From contig NZ_FQVN01000012.1 of the NCBI RefSeq assembly GCF_900129375.1, positions 78,122-142,121 of the forward strand: a stretch of 64,000 nucleotides of DNA, read 5' to 3'. The notes below the pieces were generated by a model. The model worked only from the letters and a program-made list of their open reading frames with translations, made no database searches and was not told where the DNA came from. Below are positions 43,476-52,596 of this stretch, one piece after another (position 1 is the first letter of the stretch; each line of letters begins with the position of its first letter). Source of the stretch: Streptoalloteichus hindustanus. Lineage in GTDB: Bacteria > Actinomycetota > Actinomycetes > Mycobacteriales > Pseudonocardiaceae. The translations under genes were made by a program, and so were the position numbers.

Positions 43476-44609
43476 ATGACAGAGCAGACGACGCGGTCCG
43501 CCCGGCCGGCGGGGCCGCGGGACGACCTCGACCTCGCCGGCCGAATGCGCGAGATGCTGTTCTCCCACCTCGTCTCCCGCTGCCTGTGCGCGGTCGCCCA
43601 CCTCGACGTGCCCGACCTGCTGGCCGACGGCGCGCTGCCCGTCGCCGAGCTGGCGACGCGGACCGGCGCGCACCCGGCCGCGCTCCGCCGGGTGTTGCGG
43701 GCGCTGGTCCTGTTCGAGGTGTTCACCGAGCCCGCGCCCGACGTCTTCGCGCTCACCCCGCTCGGCGCGACGCTGCGCCGGGACGCGCCGGCGTCGGCCC
43801 GGCCGTCGGCGCTGCTCGTGGGCGGTGTGGTCGGCACGGCGTGGAACGAGCTCCCGCGGAGCGTGCGCACCGGACAACCAGCCTTCGAGGAGGCGTTCGG
43901 GGCGGGGTTCTTCGACTACCTGGAGCGCCGGCCGGAGGTCCGCGCGGTCTTCGCCCGCTCGCAGGCCGAGGGCCTCGCCCTGGAGCTGGACGAGATCCTC
44001 GCCCACGTCGACCTCCCGGAGCACGGCCTGCTCGTGGACGTCGGCGGGGGCGACGGCGCGTTCCTGACCGCGGTGCTGGCGACCCGGCCCGGGGTCACCG
44101 GGATCGTCCTCGACCTGCCGGAGACCGCCGCGCTCGCGGCCCGGCGGATCGCGGAGCGCGGGCTGGCGGGGCGCTGCGCGGCCAGGGCCGGCGACTTCTT
44201 CCGCGCGGTCCCGCCCGGCGGCGACCTCTACCTGCTCTCCCACGTGCTGCACGACTGGAGCGACGCGGACGCGGTGGCGTTGCTGCGCGTGTGCGCGAAG
44301 GCCATGCCGGCGCACGCCACCCTGCTCGTGATCGACCTCGTCGCGGCGGAGAGCACCGCCGCCGGCACGGCCGACGCGGGCTACCGCTACGCCGCCCTGC
44401 TGGACCTCTACATGCTGTCGCTGTTCGGCGGGGACGGCGGTCGGGAGCGCACCGCCGGGGAGATCACCGATCTTCTCCGCGCGGCAGGTCTGGTCGACGT
44501 CCGGGTCCGGCGGTTGCCCAGCGGCGTCGGTGTCGTCACGGCGCGCCGCGCGGACACGCACGACGCGGAGGCTGACTGTCCACTCCAGACGGACGGAGGC
44601 CAGCCGTGA
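43476..44609 (+). CDS. O-methyltransferase, two-domain type (cluster methyltransferase 3)
   Basis: 377 residues. Dimerisation winged helix (AELATRTGAHPAALRRVLRAL), motif I LVDVGGGDGAFLTAVL, LDLPETAALAARRI and the intact catalytic pattern SHVLHDWSDADAVALLRV mark it as a standard small-molecule O-methyltransferase of the DnrK/TcmN family. The saframycin set needs only one such enzyme, so this one suggests another hydroxyl is methylated, or serves a different product. The ATG follows CAGGAGAG. It is followed 199 bases later by the SnoaL-like gene. Confidence 0.8.
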   Translation: MTEQTTRSARPAGPRDDLDLAGRMREMLFSHLVSRCLCAVAHLDVPDLLADGALPVAELATRTGAHPAALRRVLRALVLFEVFTEPAPDVFALTPLGATLRRDAPASARPSALLVGGVVGTAWNELPRSVRTGQPAFEEAFGAGFFDYLERRPEVRAVFARSQAEGLALELDEILAHVDLPEHGLLVDVGGGDGAFLTAVLATRPGVTGIVLDLPETAALAARRIAERGLAGRCAARAGDFFRAVPPGGDLYLLSHVLHDWSDADAVALLRVCAKAMPAHATLLVIDLVAAESTAAGTADAGYRYAALLDLYMLSLFGGDGGRERTAGEITDLLRAAGLVDVRVRRLPSGVGVVTARRADTHDAEADCPLQTDGGQP

Positions 44610-44808
44610 GCTCCCTCCGGCGCCTCCCGCGCCGACGCCGGTCCCCGTTTTCCGACAATCCCGCCGACTTCGGCCGCGAAATCACCTCGACGACCCCGCC
44701 TCTCCCGGCATCCGTGACCAACGAGCATTCGCCACGCACGGGCGCCGAGAATTCGGAAAACAACACGATCACCGACCGTGGCGACAACCGCGGCGGGAAA
44801 GGAAGAAC

Positions 44809-45273
44809 ATGTCGAACGACCGGGAAGCGATCATCCGGCTGCACCGGCGCTGGATCGACGAACTGTGGCACGCCGACCTGGACCGGATCGCCGACCTCGC
44901 CGGGGAGATCTTCGCCCCCGACTTCGTCGGCCGCTGGCCGGAGGCGGCGGTGCACGGCCCGGACGCGCTCGCCGAGTGGCTGCGCGCGGGCCTGATGGCG
45001 TTCACCGAGCCGAGGATGACGGTGGATCTCGGGCCGCTCGTCGACGGCGACTTGGCGGCGGCGCGCTGGACGTTCCGCGGCCGGTACGCCGGCGGCATCC
45101 CCGGAGCCACCGCCCCCGTCGGCACGGCGGTCGCCTTCTCCGGCATGGAGTTCCTGCGCTACGACGCCGGCCGGTTCGTCGAGTACTGGGTCTCCTCCAA
45201 CGAGGTCGACTCGCACCGCCAGCTCGGCTTCGCCGTGGCCGGCTGCTTCGAGACGGAGCCGGCCACCGACTGA
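44809..45273 (+). CDS. SnoaL/NTF2-like protein
   Basis: 154 residues. The alpha+beta cone fold is suggested by an N-terminal helix (IIRLHRRWIDELWHADLDRI), LFAPDFVGRW-like strand region (EIFAPDFVGRWPE), and strands RMTVDLGPLVDGD, AARWTFRGRYAGG, VAFSGMEFLRYDAGRFVEYWV. Members range from polyketide cyclases to hydroxylases and binding proteins, so no reaction can be assigned. The ATG at 44809 follows AAAGGAAG. It is flanked by an O-methyltransferase and an MFS pump. Confidence 0.75.
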   Translation: MSNDREAIIRLHRRWIDELWHADLDRIADLAGEIFAPDFVGRWPEAAVHGPDALAEWLRAGLMAFTEPRMTVDLGPLVDGDLAAARWTFRGRYAGGIPGATAPVGTAVAFSGMEFLRYDAGRFVEYWVSSNEVDSHRQLGFAVAGCFETEPATD

Positions 45274-45694
45274 CCCGCGCCCGCCCCCGACCGGCCCGCC
45301 AGCCGGCGCCGGCGAATTCCTGCCATTTTCTGCCATTTCCGCCACTCGCGTGAGTGAGCACGAGCGCACCGTTGACGCTATTCGTGGGAAAACTCGGCGG
45401 AAATGCCGCCGAACGCTCCCCCGACGCTCCGCGAGGGCGTCTCCGGGTCTACGATTTCCGACTGCGGAACCAGGAACACGGCGACGACCGGCGACGAAGT
45501 CCGGAGCACGCGAACCGGGTCTGTCCGGGCCGTCGCCGTCACCCCGACCTGTCACCCCGACGTCGTCGGCGGTCGCCGAACCGACACCGAACCGACGCGC
45601 CGTTCCGCCGGGGCGGGCGACGCGGCGCGCGTCGACGCGGTCTCCCGGCGCCCGTCCCCAGCCACTCCTCCCCGTTGGAAAGGACATCCCGGGC
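45274..45694. other. Intergenic region upstream of the MFS pump
   Basis: About 420 bases. A short direct repeat CTGCCATTT occurs twice near 45320-45340. Open frames here lack RBS and family support. Confidence 0.35.
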
Positions 45695-47140
45695 ATGCCC
45701 GCTCAGACACCGCCGGCCCCGACCGCGTCCGCCCCTGGCCGCCTGGTCCTCGTCGTGCTGTGCGCGGCCCAGTTCATGATCTCCCTCGACACCACCGTGG
45801 TCACCGTCGGCCTGCCGGTGATCCAGCAGGAGCTCGGCGTGGCGCCGGCCGCGCTGCAGTGGGTCACCACCGCCTACACGCTGACCTTCGGCGGCCTGCT
45901 CATGCTGGCCGGCCGGTTCGGCGACCTGTACGGCCGGCGCCGGATGCTCGTCGTCGGGCTCGCCGTGTTCACGGCGGCGTCCCTGCTGTGCGGGGTCAGC
46001 CAGCTCGGCTGGCAGCTCTTCGCGGCCCGCGGCATGCAGGGCCTCGGCGCGGCGGTGGTCATCCCCGCGTCGCTGTCGGTGGTGACCACCTCGTTCGCCG
46101 AGGGGCCGGAGCGCAACCGCGCCATGGGCCTGTGGGCGGTGATCGCCACCGGCGGCGCGATCACCGGGTACGCCCTCGGCGGCGTCGTCGCCGGGTTGCT
46201 GGGCTGGCGGTGGATCTTCTTCATCAACCTGCCGCTGGGCGTGTTCGCGGTGCTGGCCGTGCTCCGCCTGCTGACGCCGGACGCCCCGGCCCGGCGGCAG
46301 CGGCTGGACGTGCCCGGCGCCGTCTCCCTCACCGTCGCCCTGCTCCTGCTGGTCTTCGCGATCACCTCGGTGACCGACCGCGGCGTCGACGGCGTCGTGG
46401 CGGGGACCGCGGTCGCGGGCCTGGCGCTGCTGGCGGCCTTCGCGCTCGTCGAGCGGCGGCACCCCGAGCCGTTGGTCCGGTTCGGACTCCTCCGCAACCG
46501 GAACGTGGTGGCCGGCAACGTGGTCAACGCGGTGAACGCCGGAACGTCGCTCGTGGTCACCTTCCTGGCCACCCTGTACCTGCAGAAGGTGCTGGGGCTG
46601 CCGCCGTTCCTCGCCGGCGTCGCGTTCGCCCCGGTCAGCGTCCTGATCATGGTGGTGGGTCGGCGCACCGCGCCGCTGGTCGCCCGGTTCGGCGCCCGCG
46701 ACCTCCTGCGGGCGGGCTCGGTGGTCACCATCCTCGGCGTGCTCTGGCTGAGCCGGATGTCGGTGGACGGCGACTACTTCACCACCGTGTTGCCGGGCAT
46801 CCTGCTGACCGGCCTCGGCGCCGGGCTGTCGTTCGCCCCGTCGATGATCGTGGCCACCTCGGGGGTCGCCAACAGCGACCAGGGGCTGGCCTCCGGCCTG
46901 GTGAGCACCGCGCAACAACTGGGCGGGGCCACCGGGTTGGCCGTGTTCGCGACGGTCGCCACCGCCGGCATGGACGCGGTGTCCGGGTCGTCGGGCCGGC
47001 CGGACGCCCATGCCCTGGTCGCCGGCTTCCACCTGGCGTACCTGTGGGTGATCGTCCTGCCGCTCACCACGATCCTGGCGACGACGCTGGTCCGCGCGCC
47101 CGCACCGGCCGCGAAGCTGGCGGAGCCGCCCCGAACCTGA
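45695..47140 (+). CDS. MFS multidrug transporter, EmrB/QacA (DHA2) family
   Basis: 481 residues with about 14 hydrophobic segments. Family marks are LDTTVVTVGLPVIQQEL in the first helix region (the conserved Asp of motif D1), GGLLMLAGRFGDLYGRRRML (motif A) and a GGAITGYALGGVVAG stretch corresponding to motif C. It probably exports the antibiotic of the surrounding cluster and helps the UvrA-like protein protect the producer. The ATG at 45695 follows GGAAAGGA. It is convergent with the next methyltransferase, with only 16 bases between stops. Confidence 0.85.
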   Translation: MPAQTPPAPTASAPGRLVLVVLCAAQFMISLDTTVVTVGLPVIQQELGVAPAALQWVTTAYTLTFGGLLMLAGRFGDLYGRRRMLVVGLAVFTAASLLCGVSQLGWQLFAARGMQGLGAAVVIPASLSVVTTSFAEGPERNRAMGLWAVIATGGAITGYALGGVVAGLLGWRWIFFINLPLGVFAVLAVLRLLTPDAPARRQRLDVPGAVSLTVALLLLVFAITSVTDRGVDGVVAGTAVAGLALLAAFALVERRHPEPLVRFGLLRNRNVVAGNVVNAVNAGTSLVVTFLATLYLQKVLGLPPFLAGVAFAPVSVLIMVVGRRTAPLVARFGARDLLRAGSVVTILGVLWLSRMSVDGDYFTTVLPGILLTGLGAGLSFAPSMIVATSGVANSDQGLASGLVSTAQQLGGATGLAVFATVATAGMDAVSGSSGRPDAHALVAGFHLAYLWVIVLPLTTILATTLVRAPAPAAKLAEPPRT

Positions 47141-47156
47141 CCGGACGCCCGACGAG

Positions 47157-48191
47157 TCACCGCGCGATCCGGTACTCCAACAGGTAGAGGTGCGAGTAGT
47201 CGGTGGGGAGGGTGGCGGTCAGCTCCAGGCCGGCCGCCGCTCCCACCGCCCGGAACTCCGCCAGTTCCCGCTCCTTTCCGCCGAGCAGCAACAGAATGCG
47301 CAGGTTCGCGTCCCGCACGTGGAGCTGGTGGTCGTCGTCGCTCAGGACGCGCTCGATGACCAGCACCCGGCCGCCCGCGCCCGCCGCCTCCGCGCAGCGA
47401 CGCAGGAGGCGCACGGCGTTGTCGTCGTCCCAGTTGCGGAGGATGGTGGTCAGCACGTACGCGTCGGCGCCCTCGGGCAGCGGGTCGAACAGGCTCTGCG
47501 TGACGGCGTCACAGCGGTCCCCGACCTCGGCGAGCGCGTCCACGCCGCTCATCGCGGTCTCGGCAGGGTCCTCCACGAGGGTCCCCCGCATGGCGGGGTA
47601 AGCCCGCAACAGCTCGGCGAGGAAGGTCCCAGCCCCGGTGCCGCCGCCGACATCCACGACGTGGCGGAAGGCACCCCAGTCGTAGGAGCGCCGCAGGTCC
47701 GGACCGAACCACCGGGTGTGCGCCGCCATGACCCGGTTGAAGGAGAGGCTCTCGTCGGGGTAGGAGTCCTGGTCTGCCCAGAACCCGCGGCCGAACACGT
47801 CCCGGTAGACGGGGCGGCCGGTGCGCACGGCCGTCGCGAGGTGCGCGGTGACCGCGTCGAGCCGCGCGCCGAAGCCGTTCTGGTCCAGGAAGGCCCGCAG
47901 GCCGATCGGGTGGTCGTCCCGCAGGAGCTCGCCCAGCTCGGTCAGCTCGTAGTTCCCGGGCGCGGTGGGCCGGAAGAGCCCGAGCGCGCTCAGGTAGAGC
48001 AGCAGGCGGTTCGTCGCGTCCGTGTCGTTCCCCGTGCGCGCCGCCAGTTCGGCCGCGTCGGTCGTGCCGGCCGCCACGAGGTCCGGCAGCCGCTCCGTGG
48101 CGGCGACCCGGATGGCCCACGGAGCCATCAGGCTCGCCATCTTGGCGATCTCGTTCAGCAGTCGGGTTTCGGCGGACTCCCGCTCGACCAT
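47157..48191 (-). CDS. O-methyltransferase, two-domain type (cluster methyltransferase 4)
   Basis: 344 residues. N-terminal helices (KMASLMAPWAIRVAATERL, AELAARTGNDTDATNRLLLYL) precede a SAM domain with FRHVVDVGGGTGAGTFLAEL and VLTTILRNWDDDNAVRLLRRC. The catalytic His of HxLHxWxD is replaced: the motif reads TTILRNWDDD, with Arg where His is expected. Either the base is elsewhere or the reaction differs from simple O-methylation. The ATG at 48191 has GGAGGGAGCGGG directly upstream. It marks the likely right border of the cluster. Confidence 0.75.
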   Translation of the reverse strand: MVERESAETRLLNEIAKMASLMAPWAIRVAATERLPDLVAAGTTDAAELAARTGNDTDATNRLLLYLSALGLFRPTAPGNYELTELGELLRDDHPIGLRAFLDQNGFGARLDAVTAHLATAVRTGRPVYRDVFGRGFWADQDSYPDESLSFNRVMAAHTRWFGPDLRRSYDWGAFRHVVDVGGGTGAGTFLAELLRAYPAMRGTLVEDPAETAMSGVDALAEVGDRCDAVTQSLFDPLPEGADAYVLTTILRNWDDDNAVRLLRRCAEAAGAGGRVLVIERVLSDDDHQLHVRDANLRILLLLGGKERELAEFRAVGAAAGLELTATLPTDYSHLYLLEYRIAR

Positions 48192-48638
48192 CCCGCTCCC
48201 TCCACAGTAGACAGCCATGGCGGCGGACGACGCGCGGCGGCGACGGGGTGGCACGCCCGCCCCGGAGGAACGCCGGCCCACCGCCGACCCGACCGGAGTT
48301 TCTCGTGATCGTCTTTCTCGCCGAACCCCACCGCGGCACGCGAAATCGGTGAACCGAATACGGCGATCATGAAACGGGCCGACGCTTTTCCCGACGTGAC
48401 GGGGTTTCGACGTTCTCCGGCGACCCGATCTTCGCACCGGGCACTCGACGCGGAAGATCCTTCGAAAGAACACCGACAGAACCGCGGACCGCCGCGCGCC
48501 GACCAGTCGTCCGCCTCCCGCCTCGGTGACCGAAAAGGACGTTCGCGGCGGGAAATCCCTGGGCTGATCGGGTGATCATCGCCACGTCGCGGCCGCCACC
48601 GGCCGGTCAGCGGGGGTGGGCCGGCCTACGGTCGACAG
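48192..48638. other. Divergent intergenic region at the right cluster border
   Basis: About 450 bases between the methyltransferase (minus) and the exonuclease (plus). No supported gene. TACGGT at 48628 may be a -10 box for a nearly leaderless exonuclease transcript. Confidence 0.35.
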
Positions 48639-49778
48639 GTGAGCACGCTGGTCAACGATCTCTCCCTCGCCAGGGACGGCGGGGTGCCGACCCGTGACCT
48701 GGAGTTCACGGTGGTCGACTTCGAGACGACCAGCCTGTCCCCGCCGGGACGCGTGATCGAGGTCGGCGCGGTGCGGATGCGGGGCGACGGCACCGTCCTC
48801 GCCGAGATGTCCACCCTGGTCGACCCGGGGCCGGGAGTGGCGCCCGGGGCGACCTGGGTGCACCGGATCACCCGGGAGCACCTCGACGGCGCGCCGGCCA
48901 TGGCCGACGTGGTCGGCGACCTGCTCGCGCTGTGCGAGGGCAGTGTCCTGGTGGCGCACAACCTGGCCTTCGAGGAGCGGTTCCTCGCCCACGAGCTCGC
49001 GCTGCTCGGCATCAGCCCGCCCCCGCTGCCCGGCCTGTGCACGCTCCGCGCGGCCCGCGCGCACCTGCGGCTCCGCGGCTTCCAGCTCGGCGCGCTCATC
49101 GAGGCCCTGGCGCTGCCCGCGGTGGCGATCCACGCCGCGCTCGACGACGCCAGGGCGTGCGGCCAGCTCCTGCTGGCCCTGCTGAACCCGCCGCACGAGC
49201 TGCGGCTCGCGGTCCCGCCCCGCCACCACCCGCTGCCGGCGGTGCCCTCCTCCGGCCGGTCGCGGCCGAGGGCCGCGGCGCTGCGGGCGGGCGAGCGGGG
49301 CTGGCTGGCCTGCCTGATGGACCGCCTGCCGGTGCGGGGCCTGCACGAGCCGGAGCCGGCCGGGGTGGCCGCCTACCGGGACCTGCTGACCGCCGTGCTC
49401 GCGGAGGGCCGGGTCACCGGCCCGAAGGCCAAGGCGCTGGCCCGGCAGGCGGGCCGGGCGGGGATGTCCCGCGCCGATCTCGTCCGGGTGCACCGCGCGG
49501 TGCTCGACGAGATGGCGGCGAGCCGCCCGGACGACACGGCGGCGAGCCGCCCGGACGACACGGCGGCGAGCCGCCCGGATGACAGGGCGGCAGGCTGCCT
49601 CGGTGGGCCGGCCGACGAGCGGCTTCGCCGGGCCGCCCTCGCCCTCGGGCTGCCCGACCACCTCGACGCGGCCGGGGTCGGCCCGGTGCCCGAGCCGCTC
49701 CCGGTGCCGGCGCTGCCGCGCCAGGGCTCCGCGGGCGACACGCCGTCCGAACGGTGGCTTCCGTCCGGCACGAGATGA
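48639..49778 (+). CDS. DEDDh 3'-5' exonuclease (DnaQ/epsilon-like) with C-terminal extension
   Basis: 379 residues. The exonuclease domain (about 20-185) shows Exo I VVDFETTSLSPPGRVIEVGAV (Asp, Glu), Exo II VLVAHNLAFEERFLAHEL (Asn/Glu-containing; the usual Asp position reads E) and Exo III AIHAALDDARACGQL (His, Asp). The rest is a poorly conserved extension with three copies of DDTAASRP. It probably proofreads or trims DNA or RNA ends. There is no clear RBS before the GTG at 48639, so a leaderless start is likely. Confidence 0.78.
   Translation: MSTLVNDLSLARDGGVPTRDLEFTVVDFETTSLSPPGRVIEVGAVRMRGDGTVLAEMSTLVDPGPGVAPGATWVHRITREHLDGAPAMADVVGDLLALCEGSVLVAHNLAFEERFLAHELALLGISPPPLPGLCTLRAARAHLRLRGFQLGALIEALALPAVAIHAALDDARACGQLLLALLNPPHELRLAVPPRHHPLPAVPSSGRSRPRAAALRAGERGWLACLMDRLPVRGLHEPEPAGVAAYRDLLTAVLAEGRVTGPKAKALARQAGRAGMSRADLVRVHRAVLDEMAASRPDDTAASRPDDTAASRPDDRAAGCLGGPADERLRRAALALGLPDHLDAAGVGPVPEPLPVPALPRQGSAGDTPSERWLPSGTR
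49514..49585 (+). repeat. Three tandem 24-base repeats in the exonuclease gene
   Basis: Units at 49514-49537, 49538-49561 and 49562-49585; the first two are identical and the third differs at two bases. Each adds eight residues, keeping the frame. Such a tract can expand or contract by slippage and is useful for strain typing. Confidence 0.85.
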
Positions 49779-50451
49779 CCGTTCTCCCCCGTCGATCGGG
49801 GATCTTGTCGCGGTCCGCGCAGGCCCCGCGCCGCTTCCGTCGCTGATCAGGGGGACGGCTGAGGGCGGGACCTCGCGCACCGTCACCACCTGGTCGCCGC
49901 AGCGGCCGGACCAGTGGTGACGAAGCGCTGTCGCCGGGCCGCGCCCGCCGACCCTCCTCTCCGCGTCGCCGTCCCCCACCAGCGCGACCCGACTACTGGT
50001 CGCATTCGGCCGACCCATCACAACGGGATGCCGCCATCCTGGCGAGTGAAAAATCGGGACGGCATTGAGAAAAGGCCGGAACCACGGGTTCGGTCGGCCT
50101 CCCGTAACCAGTACAGGCGTTTCTTGCGATCTCGTCCTGTTCGGCGCACCGGGACTTGGTAAGCAGTATTGGCGGAACGAGGTTCCGCCCCCGAAAACCG
50201 ATCGACCAGCACCACGCGACACCGAACGAGCAGTCCCTCCACGACAACGCGACGACAACTCCACCAGTCCGCAGGACCGACACGACCTGCCGACCGCCGG
50301 GTCCTCCCCAGACCCGACGCACGGACGACCGGGCCGGCCCGAGCCGATCCGGACATCCCGGGCGGTGTCCCTGATTCCGTACCCCGACCGCGGCAGCCGC
50401 CAGCAAGGCCCGCCGGGTCCGCAGAACCCGGGGACAAGGAAAGGAAGTGCG
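49779..50451. other. Intergenic region upstream of the repeat-protein gene
   Basis: About 670 bases. It must hold the promoter of the secreted repeat protein. Long frames here lack family support and RBS. I saw no clear promoter boxes. Confidence 0.35.
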
Positions 50452-52422
50452 ATGTCGAAACAGATTCGCCGAGGCTTGGCCGTAGCCTCGATCGCGGGAA
50501 GCCTCTGGCTCCCCAGCCTGCTGTCCGCAGGCCCCGCGCAGGCGGCCGAGCTGGACGACGGCGCCAGGGCGGAGCACAGCGCCCAGCAGTGGCTGCCGTT
50601 CCTCAAGCCCCACAAGGGGCACCCGGGAGGAAGCTCCTCCACCGGGAACTTCGCGGGCACCGGCGAAACCGGCGACACCGGCGGGGCGCTCTCGATCGGT
50701 GGCAACAACTGGAGCGAGGTCTGCAAGCTCCTCGTCGGCGAAGCCACCGGCAAGTTCTGCGGTGGTGGCACCGAGGACTCCGGCAACGTCACGAGCGGCA
50801 CCAGCGGCAACACCGGCGACGCCGCCATCGACAGCAACGCCCACGGCCGCAGTGGCTACGGCCACCACAAGGGCCACAAGGGGCACCACCACAAGGGCCA
50901 CAAGGGCCATCACCACAAGGGGCACCACCACAAGGGCCACGGGCACCACGGCTACGCCCACCACCACGGCTACGGCCACCACCACCACGGCCACGGGTAC
51001 GGCCCCTACTCCGACTACTACGACTACGACAGCTACGAGGCCAACAGCTGGAACCTCGCGGCGAGCGGCGACACCGGCGACTCGGGTGACGCCTTCACGT
51101 CCGGTGGCAACAACTACAACGACGTCGAGTGCATCTCGGTGGCCGGCGACGAGCCCAACTGCCAGGGCACCGTGGACTCCGGCAACGTCACGACCGGCGG
51201 CACCGGCGACTCCGGCGACGTCGACATCGACAGCTGGACCACCGCGGGCCACGGCCACAAGTTCCACAAGGGACACAAGGGCGACAAGGGCAACAAGGCC
51301 ACCGGTGGCAACAACGACAAGGGCAAGGACGGCCGGACCTACGACCACCACAAGGGCCACAAGGGCCACGGGCACCACGGCTACGGCCACCACCACGGCT
51401 ACGGCCACCACCACGGGTACGGCCACCACCACGGCTACGGCCCCTACTCCGACTACTACGACTACGACGACAACGACGCCACCAGCGCCGACGTCGCGGT
51501 GACCGGTGACTCCGGCGACTCCGGCGACGCCATCGCCGCCGGCGGCAACAACTACGGCGACATCCACTGCATCTCCATCGCCGGCGACAACAACTCCTGC
51601 CTCGGCGTCGTCGCCTCGGGCAACGCCGCCACCGGTGCCACCGGCGCCACCGGCGACGCTGACATCGACAGCGCCACCCACGCCGGCAGCAAGGGCTACG
51701 GCCACCGCCTCCACCGGCACTACAAGGGCTACGGGCACCACAAGGGGTACGGCCACCACAAGGGCTACAGCGGCCACGACTCCGACGCCCTGAGCGCCGA
51801 CGTCGCCGTCTCCGGTGACTCCGGCGACTCCGGCGACGCCATCGCCGCCGGCGGCAACAACTACGGCGACATCCACTGCATCTCCATCGCCGGCGACAAC
51901 CTCACCTGCACCGGCACCGTCGCCTCCGGCAACGCCGCCACCGGTGCCACCGGCACCACCGGCGACGTCGACATCGACAGCGCCACCTCCAGCGGTTCCG
52001 GTCACCACAAGGGTTACGGTCACAAGGGCTACGGGGACCGTGGCTACGGGCACCACAAGGGCTACGGGCACCATGGCTATGGGCACCACGGCTACGGCCA
52101 CCACGGCTATGGGCACCACGGCTACGGCCACCACAAGGGGTACGGTCACCACTACAGCAGCTACGGTGACGACGACGCCACCAGCGCCAACTTCGGCGTC
52201 AGCGGCGACACCGGCGACTCGGGCGACGTCGTCGCCGCCGGTGGCAACAACTTCGGTGACGTCGATGTCATCTCGATCGCCGGCGACGACATCACCGCTG
52301 TCGGCACCGCGGGCTCCGGCAACGGCGCCAGCGGCGACACCGGCGACACCGGCGACGTCGACATCGACAGCGCCACCTCCAGCGGCCACGGCCACAAGGG
52401 CCACGGCTTCCGGGACATGTGA
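50452..52422 (+). CDS. Secreted His/Gly/Tyr-rich repeat protein, unknown function
   Basis: 656 residues. A signal peptide (MSKQIRRGLAVASIAGSLWL, cleaved after AGPAQA) is followed by five Gly/Asp/Ser-rich modules of the form GDSGDSGDAIAAGGNN...GDxDIDS, four of them with two Cys about 12 residues apart. Between modules are His-rich linkers built of GHHKGYGHH, GHHHGYGHH and SDYYDYD units. The mature protein is dominated by Gly, Asp, Ser, His and Tyr. The His tracts could bind Zn, Ni or Cu, and the modules could form a stacked beta structure; both are inference. I know no family for the whole. RBS AAGGAAAG precedes the ATG; a terminator follows. Confidence 0.85.
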   Translation: MSKQIRRGLAVASIAGSLWLPSLLSAGPAQAAELDDGARAEHSAQQWLPFLKPHKGHPGGSSSTGNFAGTGETGDTGGALSIGGNNWSEVCKLLVGEATGKFCGGGTEDSGNVTSGTSGNTGDAAIDSNAHGRSGYGHHKGHKGHHHKGHKGHHHKGHHHKGHGHHGYAHHHGYGHHHHGHGYGPYSDYYDYDSYEANSWNLAASGDTGDSGDAFTSGGNNYNDVECISVAGDEPNCQGTVDSGNVTTGGTGDSGDVDIDSWTTAGHGHKFHKGHKGDKGNKATGGNNDKGKDGRTYDHHKGHKGHGHHGYGHHHGYGHHHGYGHHHGYGPYSDYYDYDDNDATSADVAVTGDSGDSGDAIAAGGNNYGDIHCISIAGDNNSCLGVVASGNAATGATGATGDADIDSATHAGSKGYGHRLHRHYKGYGHHKGYGHHKGYSGHDSDALSADVAVSGDSGDSGDAIAAGGNNYGDIHCISIAGDNLTCTGTVASGNAATGATGTTGDVDIDSATSSGSGHHKGYGHKGYGDRGYGHHKGYGHHGYGHHGYGHHGYGHHGYGHHKGYGHHYSSYGDDDATSANFGVSGDTGDSGDVVAAGGNNFGDVDVISIAGDDITAVGTAGSGNGASGDTGDTGDVDIDSATSSGHGHKGHGFRDM

Positions 52423-52500
52423 CAGCCGAGAACCTGGTGACGACCTGAGGCGACCAGCACCGCGCGACGGTGACCCGTCGACGGCGTCCACCCGGGGCAC

Positions 52501-52534
52501 AAGGGGCGATCCGGTTTCCACCGGATCGCCCCTT
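52501..52534 (+). terminator. Intrinsic terminator after the repeat protein
   Basis: A perfect 15-base stem (AAGGGGCGATCCGGT and its complement) with a TTCC loop runs into TTCTCC. It ends the repeat-protein transcript and may also stop the convergent cupin transcript. Confidence 0.85.
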
Positions 52535-52596
52535 TCTCCGTGCCCACCACAGATTGTCCACATCGGACGTCCGAAGTGGAGGGATGGGGGCGCGCG

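Noticed and set aside
50862..52170. CRISPR-like repeats
   Set aside because: The repeats are coding His-rich peptide units in one frame, of uneven length and spacing; they are not repeat-spacer units.
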